Made by a program: the position numbers and the translations under genes. The notes beneath the pieces are model-generated. The model was not told where the DNA came from. It did not search any database and was given only the letters and a program-made list of their open reading frames with translations. Source: Acidobacteriota bacterium (GTDB lineage: Bacteria; Acidobacteriota; Terriglobia; Terriglobales; Acidobacteriaceae). From it: a DNA stretch of 54,953 nt. Numbering within the stretch: the first letter of the stretch is position 1; every line of letters begins with the position of its first letter. The stretch is taken from positions 1 through 54,953 of the forward strand of contig QIAJ01000059.1 in assembly GCA_003225495.1 (NCBI GenBank), in the 5' to 3' direction. Positions 8,581-18,142 of this stretch are shown here, one piece after another.

Positions 8581-9933
8581 CTATTGGCGGCTGTAGCGGG
8601 AGTTCTCATTCCAGTGGTTTTTCATACGGTCCCAAAGCGTTGACATACGCCAGGTAAGATTCGGCGCAATCGGACATTTGCGTGCTGAAAGGATCAGGGT
8701 TGGCTGCGGTTCGGCATCGAAGTTGAAGCTGTCCAGCATGTCGCCGGACTTGGCATCGCGCTCATTAAGAGCGGGCAAGCCAAATCGAATTTCGGCAAAT
8801 CGTAAAAACGACGAAAATTCGTAGGGAGTATGGCTGATGTAGCCCTTCCTCGCGTAGGGAGAAATGATGAGCAGAGGCACGCGCGGGCCTAGCGAAGATA
8901 TTCCAGATGCGGGTGGAGGAACATGATCATAAAATCCGCCGAAGTCATCCCAGGTTACAAAGACCACGGTCGAGTTCCATTCCGGTCCCTTCATCACGGC
9001 GTTCAGCTGCTGGACAGTCCAATTTTCGCCGGCGCAGGTGCTTAACGGCGGATGCTCGCTGCCATCGCCCGTAACCAGCCAACTCACTGCCGGTAATGAG
9101 CCATTGAGAGCGTCGGAAACAAACTGATCGTCATTGACGACGTGCTCGGCCCACAAAGGGCTCTCCCGAATGTGCTTGATGGCATCGAGCGTAGACCACT
9201 GATAGCCATACTTGCCTTTGGGAGGAGCGTAGTACTTCCAGCTGATGTGACGGGTCTCGAGAGAATCGGCGAGTGTTTGAAAATCGACGCACGGAGGCTC
9301 AGTAGTAAGACGGCCATCCGGCTTCTGGACAGGCACACTCTGGTCATCATCAGAATCGCAGCCCCAGTTGTAATGATTGGGATGAGGATTATCGAGAATA
9401 CCCTCATCATCCGCGGCGACTGTAAAGAGGTGATTCGGAAAGCTGGGTCCGGCCATTGATGAAAACATGCGGTCGGCGAGCACAAAATTCCGCGCATAAG
9501 CAAAGTAGTTCGGAATATCGGACTCGTAGAACTGTGTGTAGGGCAATTTATAGCCATCAAGATCGCCACTCTCAACGAGGTCGAACTTGTTCATTTTGCC
9601 ATTGTTGATGGCAATGAGCGCATCGCGCCAACTGTGACCGATGTCCCACGGTGTCTCGTCTGGCGCGTGGAGGAGCGGTATCGTTCTTCCGGTTGAGGTC
9701 TTTCCGGATGTGGCGCCGTCAGCCCCAGGAAAAGTACCGAAATAATGATCGAAAGTGCGGTTTTCCTTGATCAGAAAAACAATATGCTGGATCTTGCGGA
9801 TTCCATCTCCCGGCGCCCGCAAAGTTGCGGAGCGCGTTGCATGGGGCGAGGATTTAGCTTTTTGACATCCGCAAAACGCCAATAGGAAACACAAACAACT
9901 GCATGAGAACAAGACGAAATGTTTGTCTTTCAT
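8581..9933 (-). CDS. Secreted phosphoesterase of the phospholipase C/AcpA family
   Basis: 450 residues. The N-terminal signal (MKDKHFVLFSCSCLCFLLAFCGC) ends in a plausible lipobox, so it is probably a lipoprotein or secreted. The mature start has the family signature HIVFLIKENRTFDHYFGTFPGADG, with the conserved Glu-Asn metal-site residues. Later blocks are FSSMAGPSFPNHLF, the metal-binding VTWDDFGGFYDHVPPP, and GPRVPLLIISPYARKGYISH. The family hydrolyses phospholipids or phosphomonoesters; the substrate is not predictable. Single gene on the minus strand. Confidence 0.85.
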   Translation of the reverse strand: MKDKHFVLFSCSCLCFLLAFCGCQKAKSSPHATRSATLRAPGDGIRKIQHIVFLIKENRTFDHYFGTFPGADGATSGKTSTGRTIPLLHAPDETPWDIGHSWRDALIAINNGKMNKFDLVESGDLDGYKLPYTQFYESDIPNYFAYARNFVLADRMFSSMAGPSFPNHLFTVAADDEGILDNPHPNHYNWGCDSDDDQSVPVQKPDGRLTTEPPCVDFQTLADSLETRHISWKYYAPPKGKYGYQWSTLDAIKHIRESPLWAEHVVNDDQFVSDALNGSLPAVSWLVTGDGSEHPPLSTCAGENWTVQQLNAVMKGPEWNSTVVFVTWDDFGGFYDHVPPPASGISSLGPRVPLLIISPYARKGYISHTPYEFSSFLRFAEIRFGLPALNERDAKSGDMLDSFNFDAEPQPTLILSARKCPIAPNLTWRMSTLWDRMKNHWNENSRYSRQ

Positions 9934-10057
9934 TCACTGCTTTCTGCACGCCCGGAGCAGAAAAGAGGAACAGTAGAATGCGCTTCCGGGTACCGGTCAG
10001 CGCAACTGTGAACAGGGCTCAAACCCGCTGGACGGGCAAAAGTTTCGAAGAAAAGTT

Positions 10058-10369
10058 TCAGCCCGACCGATAGACGGATTCTGGGCCTTTCTTGACGCGC
10101 GGTGCAGCAGCCACGCGTTCATCGAACAATAACCGCCGCAAGCTCCGCAGATCATTCAGGGTGCGGCTGCTGCTGTGAAGATGCTGCTCGAGCTTCTCCA
10201 ACTTATAGTGAATCACGCGCAGCGCTTCCAATCGCCGGTCTGACGGCGCTTCTGAGGCAGCGGCCAAGTCGGTTGCAATTTCCTGACGGGCGACGGTCTG
10301 TTGTAGCAACTTGACGTAATCTTTTGCGTTCTCAATGCTGTCAAACGGAGTCTCAGGTTGACTACTCAT
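10058..10369 (-). CDS. Hypothetical coiled-coil protein (103 aa)
   Basis: 103 residues, mostly helical, rich in Leu, Glu, Arg and Ala with heptad-like spacing (IHYKLEKLEQHLHSSSRTLNDL). Acidic-to-basic polarity runs along the chain and the tail is basic. No membrane segment. ATG at 10369 follows an AAAGG-like site. It lies directly downstream of tRNA-Ser on the same strand. I do not recognise a family. Confidence 0.6.
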   Translation of the reverse strand: MSSQPETPFDSIENAKDYVKLLQQTVARQEIATDLAAASEAPSDRRLEALRVIHYKLEKLEQHLHSSSRTLNDLRSLRRLLFDERVAAAPRVKKGPESVYRSG

Positions 10370-10396
10370 GACGAGACCTTTCTGGCTGGAAATGGA

Positions 10397-10486
10397 TGGC
10401 GGAGAGGGTGGGATTTGAACCCACGATACCCGTTAAGGTATGTCCGCTTTCGAGGCGGATCGTTTCAACCACTCACGCACCTCTCC
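10397..10486 (-). tRNA. tRNA-Ser(CGA)
   Basis: Ninety bases on the minus strand. The 7-bp acceptor stem is GGAGAGG/CCTCTCC with discriminator G and an encoded CCA (complement of 10397-10399). The anticodon loop is CTCGAAA, giving CGA. The T-arm is GTGGGTTCAAATCCCAC. The long variable arm (ATACC...GGGTAT) is typical of class II serine tRNAs. Confidence 0.97.
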
Positions 10487-10573
10487 GGAATGTAGCCATT
10501 GTCGGTAGTCGTTGGGACCCAATACCGTCTTTAAAAGGGCGCAACTATCGCCGGATCGACTAACGACCATCGA

Positions 10574-11068
10574 CTAACGACGTTGTTTAAAGAACTCTTG
10601 CAGGATTTCCGCGGAACGTCCTGCCAATACGCCACTGCAAACTTCCATCCGATGATTCAATTGCGTATGATTCAACACTGGCAAAACCGAATGAACGGCG
10701 CCTGCCTTAGGGTCATCCGCGCCAAATATCAGACGGCGAATGCGGGCATGAATCATCGCTCCCGCACACATGGCGCATGGTTCAATTGTAACAAACAGGT
10801 CACAGCCGCCCAGCCGGTGATTGCCAAGGTTCCTCCCGGCCGCACGCAGCGCGACGATTTCCGCGTGTGCCGTAGGATCGTTCTCGGCAAGATTACGGTT
10901 CCATCCTTGGCCGACTACCGCTCCCTCATAGACGACTACTGCCCCCACCGGTACCTCCCCAATCTCCAGCGCTCGTTGCGCGCATCGCAGCGCTTCTTCC
11001 ATGAATATTTCGGCATTAGCAATTACTACTGAGGGGCTGGCAATGCGAGGTTTGGGACTCCCGGACAT
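10574..11068 (-). CDS. tadA: tRNA-specific adenosine deaminase
   Basis: Zinc deaminase converting A34 to inosine in tRNA-Arg(ACG), 164 aa. Zn/catalytic motifs: HAE in DPTAHAEIVAL and PCXXC in VTIEPCAMCAGAMIHARI, then RLIFGADDPKAGAVHS. The C-terminal EVCSGVLAGRSAEILQEFFKQRR is typical. The first ~20 residues (from ATG 11068) are not conserved in type; translation could instead begin at the ATG near 11002 (MEEALRCAQ). It follows the tRNA-Ser gene region on the same strand. Confidence 0.92.
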   Translation of the reverse strand: MSGSPKPRIASPSVVIANAEIFMEEALRCAQRALEIGEVPVGAVVVYEGAVVGQGWNRNLAENDPTAHAEIVALRAAGRNLGNHRLGGCDLFVTIEPCAMCAGAMIHARIRRLIFGADDPKAGAVHSVLPVLNHTQLNHRMEVCSGVLAGRSAEILQEFFKQRR

Positions 11069-11119
11069 GGACGTACGGATATTGTACGGTGTGAGAACGT
11101 CCGACGCTTTGCGGCGGGC

Positions 11120-11275
11120 CTAGATGACGCGCAGTACGTTGCGCACCACTTCCGGCACTACGGCGTGCACCACCTGAGGTACGACCGCCGCTACTACACA
11201 GCGGGTCAGGACGAGTCCTGGGAGGGCGATGAGCGCCCAAATCGCCGTCGGAACGTTGGCAAGATATGCTTTCAT
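11120..11275 (-). CDS. Possible small hydrophobic protein (51 aa)
   Basis: Short ORF starting MKAYLANVPTAIWALIALPG, with GAGG about eight bases before the ATG. It is almost wholly hydrophobic (Val, Ala, Leu, Pro) with one predicted span and a Val-rich, possibly amphipathic tail. It occupies the 340-base gap between tadA and the NHL gene, which otherwise holds nothing I recognise. Coding status is uncertain. Confidence 0.35.
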   Translation of the reverse strand: MKAYLANVPTAIWALIALPGLVLTRCVVAAVVPQVVHAVVPEVVRNVLRVI

Positions 11276-11410
11276 AACCATGTCCTCAGTTTTTGATACG
11301 TTTACGGCTGCGGAGAAGTTCCCCGAGAACAAGGGTCCGGTCGAGTATGAATATTCGATGTTTTTCTGCTTGGGCCCGATCTGTCCAGGCCCTTAGTCAG
11401 AGCAGGAGAA

Positions 11411-12469
11411 TTATTCCGGAATCAGTGGTAACCCCTGAATATCCCACGCAATGCGGTGCACCGCGCCATTGGTAGCAAGGATTGCGGACCTGGCCGGCGC
11501 GAACGCCAATCCTACGAGCCCCTGGCCGGAGACCTGGACACTGGCTTTGGCGTCGGGTGTGATTTTCACGATGCCGCGCTTGCCCGAGAGAGAAGCAGCG
11601 ACATAAAGATTGCCTTCGGCGTCGAATGCCAAGCCCTGTGGACGTCCCAACCCGCGGTAAAACGTCGATACGCTTCCGTGAGGATCGATCTTGTGCACGC
11701 TGTCGAAGCTGGACGTCGTGGGGCCTGTCACGAAAAGGTCGCCATGGGGTCCAAACGCAAGATGATAGGCGGAAACGCTCGGCTCCAGGGTAGCGAAGAC
11801 AAAAATCTGACGGTCAGGAGCAATCTTGAAGATGGTTCCACTACGGTCGCCTACATAGAGATTTTGTTCCCGGTCAAAAGCCATCCCTGTCGCGACGCCC
11901 ATCCCCTCCGCATACGACGACATCGTTCCGTTCGGCGAGACCTTGTACACGGTTTCGTCATGGCGCGATGAAGCGTACATCTGCCCTTCGCGATCGAAGG
12001 CAATCGCGGTTGCGTTCATCATGTCTGTGAGAAATGGCTTGATAATGTCGTTGGCATCGATTTTGAAGATTGCGACCGGAACCTTCTGTCCACGCGATCC
12101 TGAGAAGGTCACATAGATATTCCCCTCGCGATCGACCGCCGGGTTAGTGACTGGGTGAAGGTTGTCGGCAAGCTGGACCGCAACCTTGATCGAGTGCGAA
12201 TTGCTGACATGTCCGTTGGTGCCCACGACCACACTGCCGGAGACGGCGCCATCCGGTACGCGCGCAATTACGAAATCGTCAGCGCTGATGAGAACTGAGC
12301 CCTCCACCACCCCGAAATGTACACGCGGCCGACGGAGTTCGGCAGGACGGAGGGCGCTGCCGACGATGCGGACCTCCCCACCGGGCAAGGCAAAACTGGG
12401 CGCGACCGCCTCGATGTGAGGCTTGCCATTCACATTTTTTTTGCCCAGCAATCGGTCCGAAATGCTCAT
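11411..12469 (-). CDS. IPT/TIG plus NHL-type beta-propeller protein
   Basis: About 352 residues. An N-terminal immunoglobulin-like IPT/TIG domain (roughly residues 18-95: IEAVAPSFALPGGEVRIVGSAL ... VVVGTNGHVSN, where only key stretches are given) is followed by a six-bladed NHL/SMP-30-like propeller with repeats such as DREGNIYVTFSG, DREGQMYASSRHD, DREQNLYVGDRSG and DAEGNLYVAASLSG. No signal peptide, so probably cytoplasmic. ATG 12469 is preferred over 12493 because GGAGAGG sits ahead of it. It lies just downstream of pgpA. Ligand or substrate unknown. Confidence 0.75.
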   Translation of the reverse strand: MSISDRLLGKKNVNGKPHIEAVAPSFALPGGEVRIVGSALRPAELRRPRVHFGVVEGSVLISADDFVIARVPDGAVSGSVVVGTNGHVSNSHSIKVAVQLADNLHPVTNPAVDREGNIYVTFSGSRGQKVPVAIFKIDANDIIKPFLTDMMNATAIAFDREGQMYASSRHDETVYKVSPNGTMSSYAEGMGVATGMAFDREQNLYVGDRSGTIFKIAPDRQIFVFATLEPSVSAYHLAFGPHGDLFVTGPTTSSFDSVHKIDPHGSVSTFYRGLGRPQGLAFDAEGNLYVAASLSGKRGIVKITPDAKASVQVSGQGLVGLAFAPARSAILATNGAVHRIAWDIQGLPLIPE

Positions 12470-12489
12470 TGCCTCTCCGTCAGATGACG

Positions 12490-13050
12490 TCACCTTATTA
12501 GAAGGCCAAAATGCAGCAACAGATGCATGCAGATCAGAGCGTACAGCCCCGCGGCCAGATCATCGACTACAATTCCGAAGCCCTCGGGCAAACCCTCGAG
12601 TTGACGCACGGGCGGGGGCTTTAAAATATCAAAGACACGGAAAAGTATAAGGCTGGCAAGAAAGGTTTTCCAGGCGAACTGGACACCGATCAGAGCCACC
12701 AGCTGCCCGGCTACTTCATCAATTACGACAAATTGGGGATCTTTCCTCCCGGAGGCCCGCACGATGCGAGTGGCTGCGGGGATTCCGGCGAGGGTCACAA
12801 TCATCGCGGCTACAACCGTCGCCGGCAAGCGAGACTCGGGGGGTATCCGCCAACTTACGAGTGCCCAGAAAATTACAGCGACGACTGATCCCCAGGTACC
12901 AGGGCCAGGTTTCATTCGACCGACACCGAAAGCAGTTGCGATCAGACTTGCCCAGAGCGGTGGGCGGGGGCGGGACGACTCCAGAATAGCCGGCGGTACG
13001 CCAGCGCTACGATTGACATTCGGGGGCGCAGTTTCAGGCGTATCTGTCAC
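12490..13050 (-). CDS. pgpA: Phosphatidylglycerophosphatase A
   Basis: Inner-membrane phosphatase making phosphatidylglycerol from its phosphate, 186 aa. Typical blocks: FGVGRMKPGPGTWGSVVAV, DPQFVVIDEVAGQLVAL (acidic metal site), LFRVFDILKPPPVRQLE and GFGIVVDDLAAGLYA, ending in a hydrophobic helix. Its GTG start overlaps the yacG stop (GTGA), indicating coupled translation in the rimO-yacG-pgpA direction. The first ~25 residues are low complexity. Confidence 0.92.
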   Translation of the reverse strand: MTDTPETAPPNVNRSAGVPPAILESSRPRPPLWASLIATAFGVGRMKPGPGTWGSVVAVIFWALVSWRIPPESRLPATVVAAMIVTLAGIPAATRIVRASGRKDPQFVVIDEVAGQLVALIGVQFAWKTFLASLILFRVFDILKPPPVRQLEGLPEGFGIVVDDLAAGLYALICMHLLLHFGLLIR

Positions 13051-13253
13051 TCACTCTCGTCCTCAGACTCGAGGTTGTTGTTTCGAATGACCTCTTCTTC
13101 ATCCTGAACCGGCGACGAAATTACGTACGCACCGCTCGCCCATTTCCCAAGGTCAATCTCCCGGCAGCGGTCGCTGCAAAAAGGGAATTCAGGGGCTGAG
13201 CTGACGACGGCTTTCTTACAAATAGGGCATCGCAGCTTGATCCGGCGTGGCAT
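13047..13253 (-). CDS. yacG: DNA gyrase inhibitor YacG (zinc finger)
   Basis: 68 residues. The four-Cys zinc motif is LRCPICKK ... FPFCSDRCREIDLGKW, the YacG signature. YacG binds GyrB and restrains gyrase in E. coli. An acidic tail (ESEDESE) closes the protein. It overlaps pgpA by 4 bases and lies 95 bases downstream of rimO. Confidence 0.9.
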   Translation of the reverse strand: MPRRIKLRCPICKKAVVSSAPEFPFCSDRCREIDLGKWASGAYVISSPVQDEEEVIRNNNLESEDESE

Positions 13254-13348
13254 AAGGGAAATTGGGAAATAGATCAGTCAGTTTACAGAGGAATAATCTG
13301 GAGGAGTTCCCCCTTGTTCAATCCGTCCTCGTCCTGTGCCTCTGACTG

Positions 13349-14815
13349 CTAAACAATCTGAGCTACAAGGTCGTAGTCATGCGCCTCGGTGATCCGGCAG
13401 CGATAGAACTGCCCCTTCACCGGCTCCGATCCGTCCGGATAGTCATTGACGAAAACTTTGCCATCTATCTCGGGCGCATGCATTGCGGTACGGCCCTCCA
13501 GCAGCAAATCGCTTTCCTCCGAGGGCCCGATTAAGAGCAGATCGAGCTCGCGGCCGACAAAAGTTTTCTTCTTCGCGCGGCTGATTTTCTTTTGGATCGA
13601 CATCAGTGATTTCCGGCGACTCTCAATTTCTCGAGTAGAAACTTTATTTTCAAGACTGAAAGCACCGGCACCCTCCTGATCGGAGTAGCCGAAGGCTCCC
13701 ATCCAGTCAAATTGAACTTCTTTCGTGAAGCCGCAAAGTTCCTCGAATTCCTTCTCGGTTTCACCGGGAAAACCGACGACGAAGGACGTCCGCAGAGTCA
13801 GGTTGGGGATCGTCCGGCGCATCTTTTCGATCGAGCGCAGGAACACGTCCGCTCCGCCCCCTCGCTTCATACGCTTCAGAGCAGACGCCGACGCGTGCTG
13901 TAGGGGAACGTCGATGTACGAGCAGATATTATCGTGGGCCGCGATGGTTTCGAGCAGCCGGCCCGTTATCTTGTTGGGATAGGCATAGAGAAATCGGATC
14001 CAGCGCAGTCCCTGGACGCCCGCCAGCTTTTCGAGCAGCAATGCGAGACCATCTTTCAGGCCAAGATCCTCGCCGTAGCAAGTGGTGTCCTGACCGATAA
14101 GGGTGATTTCGCGGACGCCGGACTGTGCCAATCGCTCGGCTTCGGCAATTACGGACTCAAAGCGCCGCGAACGGAACTGTCCGCGGAGCTGAGGGATGAT
14201 GCAGAACGTGCACGGATGATCACAACCCTCGGCGATTTTGATGTAGGCCGTGTATCCGGGAGTTGCGAGAACGCGCGGCGTTACGTCGTCATAGAGGTAG
14301 TTCGGGAGATCAGCGATCGCGCCGTCCCACGCATCGCGATCGAATCGTCCCTGTTGCCGGCGGTGATCGCCTTCACGGCGCGAAGTCAGGATCGTGAATG
14401 GACTCAGTGTATCGGCAGCCGGCGCAACGCCAGTCGCAGAAAGAATTTTGTTCAATTCTCCGGTTCCGACGACCGCGTCTACCTCGGGAATGTTCTTCAA
14501 TATCTCGCCGCGAAAGCGCTCCACCAGGCATCCGGTTACGACCAATTTCTTCGCTTTTCCATTGGTCTTGTGGCGGGCCATTTCGAGGATTGTGTCCACT
14601 GACTCCTGCTGGGCGCTGCCAATAAACGAGCACGTGTTAACAACGATCACATCGGCGTCTTCGGCGGCAGGAGTCAGTTCCGCACCAGCATGGGCAAGCA
14701 TGCCCATCATCACCTCGCTATCGACGAGATTCTTGGGGCAGCCCAGGCTGACGAAACCAACCTTCGCCGGGCCGGAATGCCCGGGAGTCACGGAAATGTC
14801 TTTTTGTGCAGGCAC
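13349..14815 (-). CDS. rimO: Ribosomal protein S12 methylthiotransferase
   Basis: Radical-SAM methylthiotransferase modifying Asp88 of ribosomal protein S12; 488 aa. The N-terminal MTTase domain carries three cluster Cys (VSLGCPKNLVDSE, VVNTCSFIG, VVTGCLVERF). The radical-SAM motif Cys-X3-Cys-X2-Cys is EGCDHPCTFCIIPQLRG. A C-terminal TRAM domain ends the protein. An insertion around residues 125-170 is longer than in the E. coli enzyme. GTG start at 14815. Confidence 0.94.
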   Translation of the reverse strand: MPAQKDISVTPGHSGPAKVGFVSLGCPKNLVDSEVMMGMLAHAGAELTPAAEDADVIVVNTCSFIGSAQQESVDTILEMARHKTNGKAKKLVVTGCLVERFRGEILKNIPEVDAVVGTGELNKILSATGVAPAADTLSPFTILTSRREGDHRRQQGRFDRDAWDGAIADLPNYLYDDVTPRVLATPGYTAYIKIAEGCDHPCTFCIIPQLRGQFRSRRFESVIAEAERLAQSGVREITLIGQDTTCYGEDLGLKDGLALLLEKLAGVQGLRWIRFLYAYPNKITGRLLETIAAHDNICSYIDVPLQHASASALKRMKRGGGADVFLRSIEKMRRTIPNLTLRTSFVVGFPGETEKEFEELCGFTKEVQFDWMGAFGYSDQEGAGAFSLENKVSTREIESRRKSLMSIQKKISRAKKKTFVGRELDLLLIGPSEESDLLLEGRTAMHAPEIDGKVFVNDYPDGSEPVKGQFYRCRITEAHDYDLVAQIV

Positions 14816-14993
14816 GAAGAAAGATCCAAGGAAAAGCGGACTCTTGTAATCTTACCATCCAAGAGGCAGACGCAGGCCCGCCCTGACGTCCGGAGGGTGC
14901 ACCACGAACGCTACGTTGTTTTCGGCGGAAGGGCATTGCCGCATGCTACTCTTATGAAAATAAACTGCATCCCTCAAAAATTCCGGAGGAGAG

Positions 14994-15617
14994 ATGTCGC
15001 TGAAACGCCTAGCTGCTCTGATCGTTTGTGTTGTGATTCTCACGGCCTGCGCTTTCGCGCAACGGAACGAGGTTTCAGCTACGCTGGGGCGCACTTTCGT
15101 CAGTTCGCAGAGAATCCAGGGAGCAGATTTCAACAACCCGAATGTTCACTTTGGCAACGGTCTGACAATTGGGGGAAATTACACCCGCTTGCTAAAGACC
15201 TATGGCATTTTCGGGATCTCCGGCGAGGTACCCGTAGCTTATTCTTTCGACATGGATCTGAACGCTGGAGAAAATCTGATTCCTGAGAGCTACAAATCAT
15301 TGTTCGTGACACCCGCGGTCCGGGTAAACGTCTTTTCGGGAGAGGCTGTCTCACCCTGGGTCAGCGTAGGTGGAGGGTATGGCTTTTTCAAGCAGTCGGA
15401 CCAGTTGGTATTCAGCGGCCCAAACCCCGGCAAAACCAGCACCAGCACAGGTATCTTCCAATTCGGCGCTGGCCTGGATGTTTTCCCCTGGGAGAAGTGG
15501 GGCTTCCGCTTGGAAGCGCGAGATTTTTATTCCGGCGTGCCTGATCTGAACCTCACCACCGTGCGCAGCCGCCAGCACAATATCTATGTCGGCGGCGGAT
15601 TTATTCGGCGCTTTTAG
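14994..15617 (+). CDS. Outer-membrane beta-barrel protein (OmpW/OprF-like size)
   Basis: 207 residues with a cleavable signal peptide (MSLKRLAALIVCVVILTACAFAQ, cut after AFA). The mature part shows alternating strand patterns with aromatic girdles (VSPWVSVGGGYGFF, WGFRLEARDFYSG) and ends in the outer-membrane sorting pattern with terminal Phe (GGGFIRRF). Strong GGAGGAG ribosome site. The family is typical of small acidobacterial porin-like or adhesin-like barrels; function unknown. Confidence 0.78.
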   Translation: MSLKRLAALIVCVVILTACAFAQRNEVSATLGRTFVSSQRIQGADFNNPNVHFGNGLTIGGNYTRLLKTYGIFGISGEVPVAYSFDMDLNAGENLIPESYKSLFVTPAVRVNVFSGEAVSPWVSVGGGYGFFKQSDQLVFSGPNPGKTSTSTGIFQFGAGLDVFPWEKWGFRLEARDFYSGVPDLNLTTVRSRQHNIYVGGGFIRRF

Positions 15618-15672
15618 ATGGCGTAACGGAATTCATTGATACATCTGCACAAAGACTGTCCGACTTCCGGTG

Positions 15673-17808
15673 TTATTTTTGCCCGGCCATAATTTCCTCA
15701 AACAATTCAGGCAAGGCTCGAGCATCATCCGCGGATTGCCCGAAGCGGGCCGATTCGTAGGCTTGAGTAAACAAAGCAACCTTGCTCTGCAGTATCGGCT
15801 CCTTGATGGCTGCGACGAAATCGTGTGGCGTTTGCGCTGGGGTCTTGCGCCAACCACGCCGCGCTAGCCGGCGCAACATCTGGTCATACCAAAGCGAGGC
15901 TGACTCGCGAGGAGCGCGGTCCGGATGCGCGCGCAGCCGCCGGTTGGCGAGAGCACGCACAATCGAGCGCAAGTTGACCAGGATTGTCAGGAATAGCGTC
16001 ACACCCAGGCCGCCGCCGATCCAGCGACCAGGGGAGTGCGTGATTTGCTGATGAGTCTTTCGGGCTGAGTTCAACAGAGAATAATAGTTTCGCGCAAACC
16101 AATGGCGCAGATCGTCGTACAGCCGGCGCGTGCTTTGCCCTGCGCCTTCTCCAAGTGTCTGTTGGTGAGTGACATCGTAGTTGATAACCCATTCGCGCCA
16201 GAAAGAGGCAGCAGCATCGACATAGAGCAACATGCGCGACCAACCCGAGTGCGTCTCCAGACTGCCGCCCGGAGTGGGATCGAAACTGACCCAGCCATTG
16301 CCGGGAAAGTAAGCTTCCACCCAGGAATGTGCGTTGCTGGCCCGCACCACGTACTGGCCGGTGAGATCGTTGAATTCGCCGCCGCGAAATCCGGTGACGA
16401 TGCGGGAAGGAATGCGGATCGTACGGAGCATCACCGCCATGGAACTGGCAAAGTATTCGCAGTGTCCATTCTTTCGCTCGAACAGGAAATGGGCCAGCGG
16501 GTCGCGTTGGGAAGTGCGAGGAAGATCCAGAGTGTAGCCAAAGCGGGTGCGCAGATAACGCTCGATGGCAATGGCTTTGTCGTAATTATTGGAAGCCGAA
16601 GCCGTGACTTCTTCCGCCAGCTTCGAAATACGAATGTCGAGAGGCGGCAACGCGAGATAAGGCGTCAGCTGGCCGGCCACGGTATTGGGAGCCAGCCTGA
16701 GTTCACTCGCGTCGGGGTCGTCCAATTCGGATTCGGCCGCGTAGCGATTCACGGGATGATCGGCATCAAGGTTATATACCGCGCCCCCCGCATCAGTGCT
16801 GATATGTCCGAATTCGCCCATCAATCCGCTTGGCTTATCCGCCAGAAAAAAAACATTGGTCCCGATCGGTTCCATCAGAACCCGATAGTGGACTTTATGT
16901 CGCGAATTACCAGGAGCGGTCTCGCCGCCAGCTGTCTTCAGCCGAAAAATCCCATTCGGCGAACGTCTAAGGTCCCTCTGCGCGAAGGGGTTTGACCACA
17001 TCTTTCCGTCAACCTGGCTCAATGCGACACCACGCCACTTGAGATCGTAGGCGCCCTCGAGATCGTTATCGATCTGGATATGCATGACGACGGCGCTGGA
17101 TTGTTGAATCTGGCCGATTCGCCCCAGTTGAACGCGGTCGCTGAAGCCGGTGGAGAGATCGCTACTTGGCGCGTAAGCGCTCAAATAGCGAGATGAAACT
17201 CGAGGCAGCAGAAAGAAAATCAGGGATCCCCCCGCCAGGATCATCAGCATCAGCATCGGTGCGGTAGCGAGTAGCACGTTCGCCATTCGGCGGTAGGGTG
17301 CGCTGTCCTTCGATTCCTGCGCGCGGCTCTGATCTTCGGCAATCGAGTGCCGCATTTCCATCAGCACAAAAGTGATTACCGCGACTAGCAGAAAGGCCGC
17401 GAAGCAGAACAGAAAGACGCTGTCGACGGTAAGTACTGCCGCCGCCAGCACCATCAAAAACGACAGCACGGCAAGCATGAAATGATCGCGTGCGCGCTGT
17501 AGCGAGAAAAGACGGATCACCATGCCGAACAGCACCAGGTGGACGGTCGCAACCAGGAAACTGCCCGACACAAGAAAATAGTCCGCAAAGTAAATGCCGA
17601 CGTAAACCAGCGTGAGGTAAGTAGTCCAGCGCTCGGGAATCGTAAATTGCTGGTGCGTAATGAGGTGGTATCCACGAATGATAAGCGCGCAACCCACGAC
17701 TACTACCGCCAGCAGGTCGAGTCCCCCAGTCGAAGCCAATGTGCCAAAGCCGGTCAATACCAGCAGATAGAGTGACACATTGAAATAGCGCTCAATGGCC
17801 ATCGCCAT
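15673..17808 (-). CDS. TgpA-type membrane transglutaminase-like protease
   Basis: About 711 residues. The N-terminal ~190 residues form a multi-span membrane region (DUF3488/TgpA_N; starts ERYFNVSLYLLVLTGFGTL). A periplasmic transglutaminase-like domain follows with catalytic triad Cys (RKNGHCEYFASSM), His (RASNAHSWVEAYF) and Asp (GWVSFDPTPG). Another membrane helix and a C-terminal DUF4129-like domain (SLWYDQMLRRLARRGWRK ...) complete it. The start is uncertain: ATG 17808 is taken, but the frame is open to a TTG at 17874. Often paired with a MoxR/DUF58 operon, which is not visible here. Confidence 0.88.
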   Translation of the reverse strand: MAMAIERYFNVSLYLLVLTGFGTLASTGGLDLLAVVVVGCALIIRGYHLITHQQFTIPERWTTYLTLVYVGIYFADYFLVSGSFLVATVHLVLFGMVIRLFSLQRARDHFMLAVLSFLMVLAAAVLTVDSVFLFCFAAFLLVAVITFVLMEMRHSIAEDQSRAQESKDSAPYRRMANVLLATAPMLMLMILAGGSLIFFLLPRVSSRYLSAYAPSSDLSTGFSDRVQLGRIGQIQQSSAVVMHIQIDNDLEGAYDLKWRGVALSQVDGKMWSNPFAQRDLRRSPNGIFRLKTAGGETAPGNSRHKVHYRVLMEPIGTNVFFLADKPSGLMGEFGHISTDAGGAVYNLDADHPVNRYAAESELDDPDASELRLAPNTVAGQLTPYLALPPLDIRISKLAEEVTASASNNYDKAIAIERYLRTRFGYTLDLPRTSQRDPLAHFLFERKNGHCEYFASSMAVMLRTIRIPSRIVTGFRGGEFNDLTGQYVVRASNAHSWVEAYFPGNGWVSFDPTPGGSLETHSGWSRMLLYVDAAASFWREWVINYDVTHQQTLGEGAGQSTRRLYDDLRHWFARNYYSLLNSARKTHQQITHSPGRWIGGGLGVTLFLTILVNLRSIVRALANRRLRAHPDRAPRESASLWYDQMLRRLARRGWRKTPAQTPHDFVAAIKEPILQSKVALFTQAYESARFGQSADDARALPELFEEIMAGQK

Positions 17809-18004
17809 GGTCACGCGGCTCGAGTTGACGGCAGCCTGAAGCACAGGAACTTCTATTGTTGGCGAAAACCGCAAGGAAGGGAAGTGTCGGGGGTAATAGG
17901 ACCGTTGGGCGTCTCAAGCGCACCAGTCTTCTCATAAGCTGAGAGCCCGTTGCCGCTAAAACGCGGGACGCCCGAAAAATATTTGATACAATCAAGGTCA
18001 GGTT

Positions 18005-18081
18005 GGGGACGTAGTTCAGTTGGTTAGAACGCTGCCCTGTCACGGCAGAGGTCGCGAGTTCGAGTCTCGTCGTCCCCGCCA
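18005..18081 (+). tRNA. tRNA-Asp(GTC)
   Basis: Seventy-seven bases: acceptor GGGGACG/CGTCCCC, discriminator G, encoded CCA. D-arm TTCAGTTGGTTAGAAC, anticodon loop CTGTCAC (GTC), T-arm GCGAGTTCGAGTCTCGT. An integrase remnant begins 62 bases downstream, so this tRNA is a plausible old attachment site. No second copy of its 3' end was found by eye in the next 4 kb. Confidence 0.97.
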
Positions 18082-18142
18082 TTCATTCCAAAAGAGTTAG
18101 GACACTTTTGGAAAATCGGCGCGATACACAAGAAAATACACA